The notes: generated from the letters alone by a model not told the origin. A stretch of 46,278 bases of DNA from Streptomyces sp. PH10-H1 (GCF_030063355.1 NZ_JASISZ010000066.1:1-46278); one strand, 5' to 3'; shown: positions 35,349 through 44,335, numbered from the stretch's first letter. Numbers and translations are program-made.

Positions 35349-36981
35349 ATGGACCAGCGCATCTCCGCCGACCTCGTCCTCGTCAACGCCGATGTCATCA
35401 CCCTCACCCCGGCAGGCGCCGGCGGATCCGCGGTCCCCACCGCCGTAGCGGTGAAGGGCGGCACGATCGCCGCCGTCGGCACCGACCACGACATCCGCGA
35501 CCTGTGCGACGCCCGCACCACTGTGCTCGACCTGCACGGCGCCACGGTGCTGCCCGGTCTCACCGACGGACATCTGCACCCCGTCCTGGGCGCCGCCGAG
35601 ATCGCGATCGGCGTCGATCTCTCCGGCTGTACGGACCTGCCCGCCGTACGGGCCGCGCTCGCGGGGGCCGTCGCGGAGCTGCGCGGCGGAGAGTGGCTGC
35701 GCGGCTGGGGCCTCGACCCGAATGCCTTCGGCGCACAGCCGATCGACGCCGACGCACTCGGCCCGGTCCTCGACGGCAATCCCGCGTACCTGACCCTCTT
35801 CGACGGTCATTCGGCGGTGGCCAGCGACCGCGCCCTGGAACTGGCCGGCGTTCACGGCCCGCGCGGCTTCGAGGACACCTCCGAGACCGTCTGCGATGCC
35901 GACGGACGGCCCACCGGACTGCTGCTGGAGCTCTCCGCCTGCCGGCTGGTGCAACAGGCCGCGCCGCAGCCCGCCCCGGGAGAGCTGCGCGGCCGGGTGC
36001 GCGAGGTGCTGCGCGGGATGGCCGCCGCGGGCCTGACCGGCGCGCATGTGATGGACGGCGACGGCCTGGAGCTCTACGCCGAGTTGGAGGCGGCCGGCGA
36101 ACTGGACCTGCGGATGAGAATCGCGCCCTGGTGCCAACCCGGGTTCACAGGGGGGAGTTGAACGGACTGCTGGAGCTGCAGAAGGAGGGTGGCCGGCTCT
36201 GGTCCGTCGAGGCGGTCAAGTTCTTCATCGACGGCACGATCGACAACGGCACCGCCTGGCTCGAAGCACCCGACTGCCATGGCGCCTCCACCCACGGCAT
36301 GTGGCCCGACCCCGCCGCCTACACCGAGGCCGTCGGGTTCCTCGCCCGGGCGGGCGTGCAGACCGCCACCCACGCCATCGGTGACGCCGGAATCCGGCAC
36401 GTCCTGGACACCCTGGAGCGGACCGTACCGGCCGGCTCCCCGGTAAGGCACCGGGTCGAGCACATCGAGACCGTGCCCACCGACACCTTGCGCCGCTTCG
36501 CCGCGCTCGGCGTGGTGGCATCCATGCAGCCCACCCACTGCTGCGACATACCCGGGCCGACCACACCGACAACTGGTCGGCCAGACTCGGCGAGGAACGC
36601 GCCTCCCGCGCCTGGCGCTGCCGTGACCTGCTCGACAGCGGAGCTCCGGTAGTCCTCGGCTCCGACTGGCCCATCGCGCCGTACGCCCCCCTCACCGTCA
36701 TGGCCGGTGCCCGCCACCGCCGGCCCACCCGCGACCTCACCCGGCCCCCGCACGCACCCGAACAGGCCCTCACCCCGCTCCAGGCGCTCCAGGGGTACAC
36801 CACGCAGGCCGCTTACGCCGCCGGCGAGGAAGCGGTCGCCGGCCGGGTCGCGCCCGGCCACCGGGCCGACCTCACCGTCCTCGCCGCGAATCCGCTCCGT
36901 GTGGGCGACACCGAGCTGGCCGATGTCCCGGTGACCCTGACGATCGTGGGCGGGAAGATCACCCACCGGGCGGACGTATAG
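35349..36981 (+). pseudogene. Amidohydrolase (YtcJ-like) broken by two frameshifts
   Basis: The sequence covers a complete metal-dependent amidohydrolase of the YtcJ/DUF-type group (about 544 codons) in three frames. Frame 1 (35349–36161) carries LPGLTDGHLHPVLGA and ends after GFTGGS. Frame 2 continues with GELNGLLELQKEGGRLWSVE, AVKFFIDGTID and HRVEHIET. Frame 3 resumes near 36552 with TRADHTDNWSARLGEERASR, LGSDWPIAPY and the C-terminal beta sandwich. Each switch fits the loss of one base: the first in a six-G run (36150–36155), the second at about 36545–36552. Motifs are otherwise intact, so the decay is recent or these are assembly errors. Confidence 0.88.
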
Positions 36982-37002
36982 GACATATAGGACGCATAGG
37001 AC
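36976..37002 (+). repeat. Three 9-bp tandem repeats over the amidohydrolase stop
   Basis: GTATAGGAC, ATATAGGAC and GCATAGGAC follow each other. The TAG stop (36979–36981) lies in the first unit and the triplet is kept in all three. Confidence 0.85.
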
Positions 37003-37004
37003 TG

Positions 37005-37056
37005 ATGAGTCGAGCCTGTCCGGCAATGCGGACGTATGAGTTGAGCCTGTCCGGCA
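37005..37056 (-). repeat. Two 21-bp direct repeats downstream of the GH4 gene
   Basis: 37005–37025 and 37036–37056 agree at 20 of 21 bases, with period 31. They begin 13 bp past the GH4 stop on the minus strand. Confidence 0.9.
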
Positions 37057-37068
37057 CGCCGGAACACA

Positions 37069-38436
37069 TCAGACCTGCGCCGCGGCCAGGATGCGGCCGG
37101 CGACCGCGGCCGAGTCCACCAGCGGGTGGAGGGCCAGCGCCCGCAGGGCCGCCGTCCGCGAGCCCGTGGCGGCGGCCTCGATCGCCGCGCGTTCGACGGC
37201 CTTGAGGGTGAGCATCAGCCCGGCCTGGTGCTCGGTGGGTGCCGCCACGGGCAGCGGCCGGGCACCGAAGGCGCCCACCTCGCAGGCCACTTCGATGATC
37301 GCTTCCGCGTCGAGCGAGGGCACCGTCGTCCCGTTCGGCACGTTCAGGATCAGGGTGGTCCGCTCGTCGCGTGCGATGGCCCGCATCAGGGCGAGCGCGA
37401 CCCGGTCGTAGCCGCCGCCGTCCAAGTCGTGGGGGTCGCGCTGCCAGCCGCCGGTGGCGGCGCGATTCTCCGCCATGTACGTCTCCTCGCGTTCCAGGCG
37501 GGTGCGGTCCCAGAGGGGGTACGCGTCGGCGGGCCGCCCGGCGGCCGAGCTGAAGAAGGCCCCCTGCTGCCGGTCCAGGAACTCCCCGCGCGTCGTGGCG
37601 GACGCCCGCACCGCCGCCAGGGCCTCGCGCTCGAAGTAGTAGTAGTGCAGGTATTCGTTGGGCAGCGAGCCCAGCGCGGCCAGCCACTGCGCCCCGAAGA
37701 GCTTGCCCTCCTCGAAGGTGCTCAGCGCCTCGGCATTCGCGAGAAGTCCGGGCAGCAGGTCCTCGCCGCCAGAAGCGCCAGAAGCGCCAGAATCACCGGC
37801 ACCGACCGCACCACCGTCCGACATCCGGCGAAGCCACCCCAGATGGTTGAGCCCCACATAGTCGTAGCTGAACGTGGGGGAGTCCGGGTCGGTGCCCGCC
37901 GCCCGCGCGGCGCGGCGTACGAGCCCCACCGGGGAGTCGCAGATGCCGATCACGCGCTCGCCCAGGACTCGTGACATGGCCTCGGTGACCATCCCGGCCG
38001 GGTTGGTGAAGTTGATGACCCAGGCGTCGGGCGCAAGGGCCTTCACCCGTTCGGCGATCGCGACCGCGACCGGCAGCGTCCGCAGCCCGTAGAGCACCCC
38101 GCCCGCGCCGACGGTCTCCTGCCCGAGCACCCCCTCCGCGAGTGGCACCCGCTCGTCGCGGACCCGGCCCGCCGTGCCGCCGACCCGGATCGCGGAGAAC
38201 ACGAAATCGGCGCCACGCAGCGCGTCGTCCAGATCCCGGGCGATCCGCACGGCCGGCGCGTCCGGCACCCCGGCCGCCTGCGCGGCCAGCACGGACGCGA
38301 TGACCCGCAGCCGTACCGGATCGGTGTCGTGCAGCACCAGCTCGTGGCAGGCGCCGGGCGCGCCCGCGTCCGCCAGCAGTGCCCGGTACACCAGCGGCAC
38401 GCGGAAACCGCCGCCACCGAGAATCGCGAGTCTCAT
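37069..38436 (-). CDS. 6-phospho-beta-glucosidase (glycoside hydrolase family 4)
   Basis: 455 residues from the ATG at 38436 (MRLAILGGGGFRVPLVYRAL). GH4 enzymes hydrolyse glycosides by an NAD- and metal-dependent redox elimination. The dinucleotide-binding start, NFTNPAGMVTEA, the metal Cys in GICDSPVGL and the His in GLNHLGW are all present. A 20-residue Ala/Gly/Asp insert follows the His motif. Whether it needs phosphorylated substrates is not shown; family members of this subgroup do. It is divergent from a PfkB sugar kinase with 46 bp between starts, suggesting a joint sugar-use role. Confidence 0.92.
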   Translation of the reverse strand: MRLAILGGGGFRVPLVYRALLADAGAPGACHELVLHDTDPVRLRVIASVLAAQAAGVPDAPAVRIARDLDDALRGADFVFSAIRVGGTAGRVRDERVPLAEGVLGQETVGAGGVLYGLRTLPVAVAIAERVKALAPDAWVINFTNPAGMVTEAMSRVLGERVIGICDSPVGLVRRAARAAGTDPDSPTFSYDYVGLNHLGWLRRMSDGGAVGAGDSGASGASGGEDLLPGLLANAEALSTFEEGKLFGAQWLAALGSLPNEYLHYYYFEREALAAVRASATTRGEFLDRQQGAFFSSAAGRPADAYPLWDRTRLEREETYMAENRAATGGWQRDPHDLDGGGYDRVALALMRAIARDERTTLILNVPNGTTVPSLDAEAIIEVACEVGAFGARPLPVAAPTEHQAGLMLTLKAVERAAIEAAATGSRTAALRALALHPLVDSAAVAGRILAAAQV

Positions 38437-38456
38437 GCGTCCCAGCCCTCCACTGT

Positions 38457-38476
38457 CACTGTCATCGTGCACAGTG
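38457..38476. promoter_or_regulatory. Possible operator in the GH4/PfkB divergent gap
   Basis: CACTGT (38457–38462), eight bases, ACAGTG (38471–38476) form a perfect 6-bp-arm palindrome in the middle of the 46-bp gap. It ends seven bases before the PfkB start. A single protein bound here would cover both starts. Confidence 0.35.
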
Positions 38477-38482
38477 TTGTTC

Positions 38483-39571
38483 ATGGACGACCAGCCCGTA
38501 TTCGACCCGCTGGCCGAGGTCCGCTCTCCCGCCGACCCGGCATCCGATGTGTACCTGACCGGGAGTGTCTTTCTGGACATCATCTTCACCGGCCTGGACA
38601 GCGCGCCGGTGCGCGGCACCGAGTCGTGGGCGCGCGGTATGGGGTCCAGCCCCGGCGGCATCGCCAACATGGCCACGGCCCTGGCCCGGCTCGGCCTGCG
38701 CACCTCCCTGGCCGCCGCTTTCGGCGACGACATGTACGGCGACTACTGCTGGGACAGCCTGGCCGCGGGAGAGGGCATCGATCTCAGCCTGTCCCGCCGG
38801 ATCCCCGGCTGGCATTCGCCGGTCACGGTCTCGATGGCCTACGAGGGGGAGCGCACGATGGTCTCCCACGGCCATGAGGCCCCGCCCCCCGAGGAGCCCG
38901 CCCCCGAGTGCCCGCCCCCGGCCCTCGCCTGCGTGGCCTCGCTGGAGCCGGGCGGCCCCGGCCAGGAGTGGATCGCGCACGCGGCCCGGCACGGCAGCCG
39001 GATCTTCGCCGACGTGGGGTGGGACGACAGCGGCCGCTGGGATCCGGCCGACCTCGCAGACCTGGAGCACTGCGCGGCCTTCCTCCCGAATGCCACCGAG
39101 GCCATGCACTACACCCGGAGCGACTGCCCGCGCGCCGCTGCCCGCAAGCTCGCCGAGCTGGTGCCGCTGGTCGTCGTCACCCTGGGCGCCAAGGGCGCCT
39201 ATGCCGTCGAATCCTCGACCGGCGAGACCGCCGAGGTCCCGGCACTGATGATCGAGGCCCTGGATCCTACGGGCGCGGGCGATGTCTTCGTCGCCGGCTT
39301 CGTCACCGGCTCCCTCGCCGGCTGGCCGCTCGCCGACCGGCTCGCCTTCGCCTGCCTGTCGGCGGCCATGTCCGTCCAGGAATTCGGCGGCTCGCTGTCG
39401 GCTCCCGGCTGGACCGAGATCGCCGCCTGGTGGCAGCAGGCCAAGTCCCTCGAGGGCCAGGACCGGGACGCGCTGCGTCGGTACGCCTTCCTCGACGCTC
39501 TGCTGCCGGCCGGCGGCAGAGCGGGGCCGCTGCGCCGAGCGGTGCCGACGATCGGCTTCCGGCGCCAGTAG
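38483..39571 (+). CDS. PfkB-family carbohydrate kinase
   Basis: 362 residues of the ribokinase fold. Features are VYLTGSVFLDIIFTGLD at the N-terminus, the GGIANMATALARLGL sugar-site segment and the C-terminal signature DPTGAGDVFVAGF with the catalytic Asp. The exact sugar is not clear. The start is the ATG at 38483. It lies head-to-head with the GH4 glycosidase, so the two may act on one substrate: hydrolysis by one, phosphorylation by the other. The C-terminal sequence TIGFRRQ and its TAG form the first unit of a 30-bp repeat that runs on into non-coding DNA. Confidence 0.92.
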   Translation: MDDQPVFDPLAEVRSPADPASDVYLTGSVFLDIIFTGLDSAPVRGTESWARGMGSSPGGIANMATALARLGLRTSLAAAFGDDMYGDYCWDSLAAGEGIDLSLSRRIPGWHSPVTVSMAYEGERTMVSHGHEAPPPEEPAPECPPPALACVASLEPGGPGQEWIAHAARHGSRIFADVGWDDSGRWDPADLADLEHCAAFLPNATEAMHYTRSDCPRAAARKLAELVPLVVVTLGAKGAYAVESSTGETAEVPALMIEALDPTGAGDVFVAGFVTGSLAGWPLADRLAFACLSAAMSVQEFGGSLSAPGWTEIAAWWQQAKSLEGQDRDALRRYAFLDALLPAGGRAGPLRRAVPTIGFRRQ

Positions 39572-39638
39572 GGAACGACGACCGGCTTCCGGCACCTCCA
39601 GGGAACAACGACCGGCTTCCGGCACCTCCGGGGAACAC
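39541..39638 (+). repeat. Three 30-bp tandem repeats running over the pfkB-type stop
   Basis: Units at 39541–39570, 39571–39600 and 39601–39630 share CG-A-CCGGCTTCCGGC-type sequence, and a fourth begins at 39631. The last codons and stop of the kinase gene fall in unit 1; units 2 and 3 are nearly identical to each other and lie outside the gene. Confidence 0.9.
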
Positions 39639-39750
39639 GGCGTAAAACCCCTCGGGCCAGCCGCGCCTCCGACGTACCCTTGGTATCCCAAGGCCCTCAC
39701 CGGCCATGTCGTCCTCCGAAGGTGGGATTCTCAGGCCTCCGAGCCGGCCC

Positions 39751-40782
39751 ATGACTCAGACACCGACACAGCAGCCGCAGGCAAGCGCCCACTTCGTCGT
39801 TCCGGCCAAGCACCCCATGGTGACGGTCCTGGGATCGAGAGACGCCCTCCTCCGTGTGATCGAAACGGCCTTCCCGGCCGTCAACATCCATGTACGGGGC
39901 AATGAGATCAGCGCTACAGGAACCCCCGCAGACGTCGCCCTCGTCCAGCGGCTCTTCGACGAGATGATGCTGGTGCTCCGCACCGGCCAGCCGATGACGG
40001 AAGACGGAGTGGAGAGGTCGATCGCGATGCTGCGCACGAACGGAAGCGCGGCCGATCCCGCGACGGAGACCCCGGCACAGGTGCTCACCCAGAACATCCT
40101 GTCCAACCGGGGCCGCACCATCCGCCCCATGACGCTCAACCAGAAGCGCTATGTCGACGCGATCGACAAGCACACCATCGTCTTCGGCATCGGTCCGGCC
40201 GGCACCGGCAAGACCTATCTGGCCATGGCCAAGGCCATCCAGGCCCTGCAGGCCAAGCAGGTCAGCCGCATCATCCTCACCCGCCCGGCCGTCGAGGCCG
40301 GTGAGCGGCTCGGCTTCCTGCCCGGCACGCTCTTCGAGAAGATCGACCCGTATCTGCGCCCGCTGTACGACGCGTTGCACGACATGATCGACCCCGACTC
40401 CATCCCGCGGCTGATGGCCGCCGGCACGATCGAGGTCGCCCCGCTGGCGTACATGCGCGGCCGTACCCTCAATGACGCGTTCATCATTCTCGACGAGGCG
40501 CAGAACACCAGCGCCGAGCAGATGAAGATGTTCCTGACCCGGCTCGGCTTCGAATCGAAGATGGTCATCACGGGCGACGTCACCCAGGTCGACCTGCCGA
40601 ACGGCACCAAGAGCGGGCTGCGACAGGTGCAGGAGATCCTGGACGGCGTCGAGGACGTCCATTTCTCGCGCCTTACCAGCACCGACGTCGTGCGCCATAA
40701 GCTGGTGGGGCGCATCGTGGATGCGTACGAGCGTTTCGACGACCGGAACGCCGCAAACGGCGTCAAAGGCCGTACCCCCTAA
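39751..40782 (+). CDS. phoH: PhoH-family ATPase (PhoH-like)
   Basis: 343 residues from the ATG at 39751 (MTQTPTQQPQASAHFVVPAK). An ATG at 39706 would add 15 poorly conserved residues. The N-terminal KH-like segment (HVRGNEISATGTPADV) is followed by the P-loop GPAGTGKTYLAMAKA, the Walker B IILDEAQN and MVITGDVTQVDLP. PhoH-like proteins of this type act with YbeY in RNA metabolism. The ybeY gene follows after 22 bp and a CNNM gene after that, a conserved operon. A probable -10 (TACCCT, 39675–39680) lies about 70 bp upstream. Confidence 0.95.
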   Translation: MTQTPTQQPQASAHFVVPAKHPMVTVLGSRDALLRVIETAFPAVNIHVRGNEISATGTPADVALVQRLFDEMMLVLRTGQPMTEDGVERSIAMLRTNGSAADPATETPAQVLTQNILSNRGRTIRPMTLNQKRYVDAIDKHTIVFGIGPAGTGKTYLAMAKAIQALQAKQVSRIILTRPAVEAGERLGFLPGTLFEKIDPYLRPLYDALHDMIDPDSIPRLMAAGTIEVAPLAYMRGRTLNDAFIILDEAQNTSAEQMKMFLTRLGFESKMVITGDVTQVDLPNGTKSGLRQVQEILDGVEDVHFSRLTSTDVVRHKLVGRIVDAYERFDDRNAANGVKGRTP

Positions 40783-40804
40783 CCGAGAGTAGCCGCACCG
40801 CACC

Positions 40805-41302
40805 ATGGCGATCGACGTCAACAACGAGTCAGGCTGGGAGATCGACGAGCAGGCGGTTCTCGACATCGCCCGCTACGCCCTCCAGCGCATGCGTATCCAC
40901 CCGCTCGCCGAGCTGTCGGTGATCGTCGTGGACGCGGCCGCCATGGAGCAGCTGCACATCCAGTGGATGGACCTCCCCGGTCCGACCGACGTCATGTCCT
41001 TCCCGATGGACGAACTGCGCCCCGGGAAGGACGACGAGGAGCCCCCGCAGGGACTGCTCGGCGACATCGTGCTCTGCCCGGAGGTGGCGAAGAAGCAGGG
41101 CGAGGAAGCGTCCACCCAGCACTCCATGGACGAGGAACTGCAGCTTCTCACCGTCCATGGAGTGCTGCACCTGCTCGGTTACGACCATGAGGAAGCCGAC
41201 CAGAAGGCCGAGATGTTCGGCCTCCAGAAGGCCATTCTCGACGGCTGGCGCACCGAACACGGCGTCGAGGGCCCCTCGCCCGCTCCGACCACCACGCACT
41301 GA
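40805..41302 (+). CDS. ybeY: Endoribonuclease YbeY (rRNA maturation factor)
   Basis: 165 residues with the zinc motif HGVLHLLGYDH (three His) and the substrate-site segment TDVMSFPMDE. YbeY takes part in 16S rRNA 3' maturation and ribosome quality control. The ATG at 40805 gives MAIDVNNESG. A short acidic insert (RPGKDDEEPPQ) follows the substrate motif, and the C-terminus is a Pro/Thr tail. Next is the CNNM gene, starting five bases after the stop. Confidence 0.97.
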   Translation: MAIDVNNESGWEIDEQAVLDIARYALQRMRIHPLAELSVIVVDAAAMEQLHIQWMDLPGPTDVMSFPMDELRPGKDDEEPPQGLLGDIVLCPEVAKKQGEEASTQHSMDEELQLLTVHGVLHLLGYDHEEADQKAEMFGLQKAILDGWRTEHGVEGPSPAPTTTH

Positions 41303-41307
41303 CGGCG

Positions 41308-42621
41308 ATGGTCCTCTCCGCCGTTCTGCTGGTCGTCATCGCCTGGCTCGCCGCCTGCGCCGAAGCCGCCATCGCCCGCACCTCGCGTTTCCGCGCCGAG
41401 GAATCCGTACGCACCAACCGGCGCGGCGCCGCCAAACTGATGGCCGTCGCCTCCGACCCCACGCGCTATCTCAACGTCGCGCTCCTGCTCCGCGTCGGCT
41501 GCGAGATGGCGGCGGCCGTGCTGGTGACGGTCGTCTGCGACCGGCACTTCGAGCAGACCTGGCAGGTCCTCGCCGTCGCCATCGGCATCATGGTGCTCGT
41601 CTCGTACGTCGCCGTCGGCGTCTCCCCGCGCACCATCGGCCGCCAGCACCCGCTCAACACGGCCACGGCGGCGTCCTACGTCCTGCTGCCGCTGGCCCGC
41701 ATCATGGGCCCGATCCCCGGCCTGCTGATTCTCCTCGGCAACGCCCTTACCCCCGGCAAGGGCTTCAAACGCGGCCCGTTCGCGAGCGAGGCCGAACTGC
41801 GCGCGATGGTCGACCTCGCCGAATCCGAGTCCCTCATCGAGGACGACGAGCGCCGCATGGTGCACTCCGTCTTCGAACTCGGCGACACCATCGTGCGCGA
41901 GGTGATGGTCCCCCGCACCGACCTGGTGATGATCGAGCGCTTCAAGACCATCCGCCAGGCCATGACCCTCGCGCTGCGCAGCGGCTTCTCCCGCATCCCG
42001 GTCACCGGCGAGAGCGAGGACGACATCGTCGGCATGGTCTACCTCAAGGACCTCGCCCGCCGGGTGCACATCAACCGCGACTCCGAGAACGACCTCGTCT
42101 CGTCCGTCATGCGGCCCGCCACCTTCGTCCCCGACACCAAGAACGCCGGCGACCTGCTGCGCGAGATGCAGCGGGAGCGCAACCACGTCGCCGTTGCCGT
42201 CGACGAATACGGCGGCACGGCGGGCATCGTCACCATCGAGGACATCCTGGAGGAGATCGTCGGCGAGATCACCGACGAGTACGACAGCGAGGTCCCGCCC
42301 GTCGAAGACCTCGGCTCCGGCTCCTACCGCGTCACCGCCCGCCTCGACATCGGCGACCTCGGTGACCTCTACGGCGTCGAACTCGACGACGACGACGTCG
42401 AGACCGTCGGCGGCCTCCTCGCCAAATCCCTCGGCCGCGTCCCGATCCCCGGCGCCTCCGCCTTCGTCGAACTCCCGCAGGACGGCTCCTACACCCGCGA
42501 CCAGCCCACCGCGCTGCGCCTCACCGCCGAAACCCAGGCCGGCCGCCGCAACCGCATCGGCACGGTCCTGGTGGAACCGATCGGCTCAGCGCAGCCGAAC
42601 GGCAGCGGAGAACGGTCATAG
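41308..42621 (+). CDS. CNNM/CorC-type membrane protein with CBS domains
   Basis: 437 residues. The N-terminal DUF21 membrane domain has about four hydrophobic segments (1–18, 52–72, 83–100 and 122–140). Two CBS domains follow (about 195–310: IVREVMVPRTDLVMIE, GFSRIPVTGES and VMRPATFVPDTK). The C-terminal CorC/HlyC domain has DEYGGTAGIVTIEDILEEIV. Relatives transport or export Mg2+ or Co2+; the name hemolysin is historical. It starts five bases after ybeY, third in the phoH operon. Four 16-bp repeats start over its stop codon. Confidence 0.93.
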   Translation: MVLSAVLLVVIAWLAACAEAAIARTSRFRAEESVRTNRRGAAKLMAVASDPTRYLNVALLLRVGCEMAAAVLVTVVCDRHFEQTWQVLAVAIGIMVLVSYVAVGVSPRTIGRQHPLNTATAASYVLLPLARIMGPIPGLLILLGNALTPGKGFKRGPFASEAELRAMVDLAESESLIEDDERRMVHSVFELGDTIVREVMVPRTDLVMIERFKTIRQAMTLALRSGFSRIPVTGESEDDIVGMVYLKDLARRVHINRDSENDLVSSVMRPATFVPDTKNAGDLLREMQRERNHVAVAVDEYGGTAGIVTIEDILEEIVGEITDEYDSEVPPVEDLGSGSYRVTARLDIGDLGDLYGVELDDDDVETVGGLLAKSLGRVPIPGASAFVELPQDGSYTRDQPTALRLTAETQAGRRNRIGTVLVEPIGSAQPNGSGERS

Positions 42622-42689
42622 CCGGTAACCGCCACAGCCGGTAACCGCCACAGCCGGTAACCGCCACAGCCGGTAACCGTCATAGCCGG
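42617..42689 (+). repeat. 16-bp tandem repeats over the CNNM stop codon
   Basis: CATAGCCGGTAACCGC (42617–42632) is followed by CACAGCCGGTAACCGC twice and CACAGCCGGTAACCGT, then the start of a fifth unit. The gene's TAG (42619–42621) is in unit 1. Confidence 0.95.
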
Positions 42690-42813
42690 ACCCCGCCGGC
42701 CGCACCGCTTCCGGTTCGTACGGTTACCGCCGCGTCGTTGTCCGCGATGGAGCACGACCGTCCACCGCTGACGATCTAGCGTCTCCGGAACCACCCGAGG
42801 CGAGGAGCGGCGC

Positions 42814-44070
42814 GTGAACTGGCTCATCCATGACTACCGCGAGGACGATCTGGCGGCGGTCGTCCATCTCATCGACACGACGGCGGATCTCGGCCAGGAA
42901 TCCGTCTTCTCCCTCGCCGAGTGCATCAGCGCCCTGACCTCCCGCCAGCCCGCGGTGGTCGCCGTCCACCGCGGCGAGCCCATCGGCGCTGCGCTCGCCC
43001 ATGTCTCCGGCGGCCGGGCCTGGGTGATGCGGATCGCCATCGCACCGGCCTGGCGCGGCCGGGGCCTGGCCAGCGCACTGCTGATGGAGCTCGAACGCCG
43101 GCTGATCGAGGCCCGGGTGCGCCGCATCGCCTACGTACTGGCGGAGGAGGAGCTGCTCGGCGAGGGGCTGCGGAAGGCCGGCTACACACGGCGGCCCGCC
43201 GTCGCCTACTTCGAGAAGGCCGAACCGGCCACCGGCACCGCCGCGAACCTCCTGGAGGAGCTGGGCGGCCGGGTGCTCTCCGGTGATCTGTGGGGCAAGG
43301 TCGCCGGCATGGAGGCGGAGAAAGACCTGATCGAGCGCCGTATCGTCCTGCCGCTGGCCGAGCCCGAACGCGCCGCCCGGCACGGGGTCACCCCACCGCG
43401 CGCCATCACCCTGTTCGGCCCGCCCGGAACCGGCAAGACCACCTTCGCCCGCGCCATCGCCTCCCGCCTCGGCTGGCCCTTCGTCGAACTGCTGCCCTCC
43501 CGCCTCGCGGACGAGGGCAACCTCGCCGCCGCACTGCGCACGGCCTTCGCCCGGATCGCGGAACTGGAACGGGTGCTGGTCTTCATCGATGAAGTCGAGG
43601 AGATCGCCCCCGTGCGCGGCGAACGCGCGGAGCCGGGCATGCACGGCGTCACTAATGAACTCCTCAAGCTCATCCCCGGCTTCCGCGAGCGCGACGAGCG
43701 GCTGCTGGTCTGCGCCACCAACTCCATCCGCTCCCTCGACCCCGCCTTCCTGCGCCCGGGCCGGTTCGACTACCTGGTCCCCATCGGCACCCCGGACGCG
43801 GCCGCCCGTGCGGCAATCTGGTCGCGCTACTCAGCCCAGCGCGCCGACATCGACCTGGACGCGCTGGTCGCGGCAAGCGAGCTGTTCACCCCGGCCGACA
43901 TCGAGCACGCGGCCCGGAGCGCCGCCCAGGCGGCCTTCGAACGCGACCACGCCGAAGCGGGCGCGAGCACCGACGACTACATCGCCGCCCTCCGCCAGTG
44001 CCGCCCGACCGTGACCCCAGCCGTCATCGCCGAGTTCACCGCCGACATCACCACCCACGCCCGGGTCTGA
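42814..44070 (+). CDS. Fused GNAT acetyltransferase–AAA+ ATPase
   Basis: 418 residues. Residues 1–135 are a GNAT acetyltransferase: VMRIAIAPAWRGRGLASALL is the acetyl-CoA loop (RGRGLA, 81–86). Residues about 165–418 are an AAA+ module: Walker A GPPGTGKTT (202–210), Walker B VFIDE (256–260), sensor 1 in CATNS (about 303), RPGRFD with the arginine fingers (314–319) and a C-terminal lid helix bundle. It resembles the ATPase domains of FtsH/CDC48-type proteins. Similar fusions are annotated in Streptomyces but have no known substrate. GTG start at 42814 with GAGGAGCGG about five bases upstream. Terminator and partners are not evident. Confidence 0.88.
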   Translation: MNWLIHDYREDDLAAVVHLIDTTADLGQESVFSLAECISALTSRQPAVVAVHRGEPIGAALAHVSGGRAWVMRIAIAPAWRGRGLASALLMELERRLIEARVRRIAYVLAEEELLGEGLRKAGYTRRPAVAYFEKAEPATGTAANLLEELGGRVLSGDLWGKVAGMEAEKDLIERRIVLPLAEPERAARHGVTPPRAITLFGPPGTGKTTFARAIASRLGWPFVELLPSRLADEGNLAAALRTAFARIAELERVLVFIDEVEEIAPVRGERAEPGMHGVTNELLKLIPGFRERDERLLVCATNSIRSLDPAFLRPGRFDYLVPIGTPDAAARAAIWSRYSAQRADIDLDALVAASELFTPADIEHAARSAAQAAFERDHAEAGASTDDYIAALRQCRPTVTPAVIAEFTADITTHARV

Positions 44071-44089
44071 AACCCGGGCTTCCGGTTCC

Positions 44090-44335
44090 TCAGCTGCGCT
44101 GAGCGGCAGCGAAGGCGACGAACGCGGCCCAGGAGGCGGCAGGCACGGCGAGAGCCGGGCCCTGCGGGTCCTTGGAGTCACGGATGTGGACGGTGGTGGG
44201 GTGGATCGCCACCTCGACGCAGTCGCCGCCGCTGCCGCCACTGTGGGTGGACTTGCGCCAGTCGCAGGCGACCTCAACGCACTCGCCGCCATTGGAACCG
44301 CTGTAACTGGACTTGAACCAGACCAGGTCGTTCAT
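44090..44335 (-). CDS. DUF397-domain protein
   Basis: 81 residues. The first half is an internal duplication: WFKSSYSGSNGGECVEVA is followed directly by WRKSTHSGGSGGDCVEVA. The normal remainder VHIRDSKDPQGPALAVPAAS and WAAFVAF follows. DUF397 proteins are small partners of WhiJ-type XRE regulators in Streptomyces. The ATG overlaps the original stop of the regulator gene by four bases (ATGA), so it was translationally coupled to it; the frameshift in the regulator now ends translation about 40 bp earlier, which may weaken coupling. Confidence 0.88.
   Translation of the reverse strand: MNDLVWFKSSYSGSNGGECVEVACDWRKSTHSGGSGGDCVEVAIHPTTVHIRDSKDPQGPALAVPAASWAAFVAFAAAQRS

Noticed and set aside
42617..42689. 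Regular 16-bp repeats that could suggest a CRISPR array
   Set aside because: The units abut with no unique spacers and begin inside a coding sequence; no cas genes are present. Simple tandem repeat.
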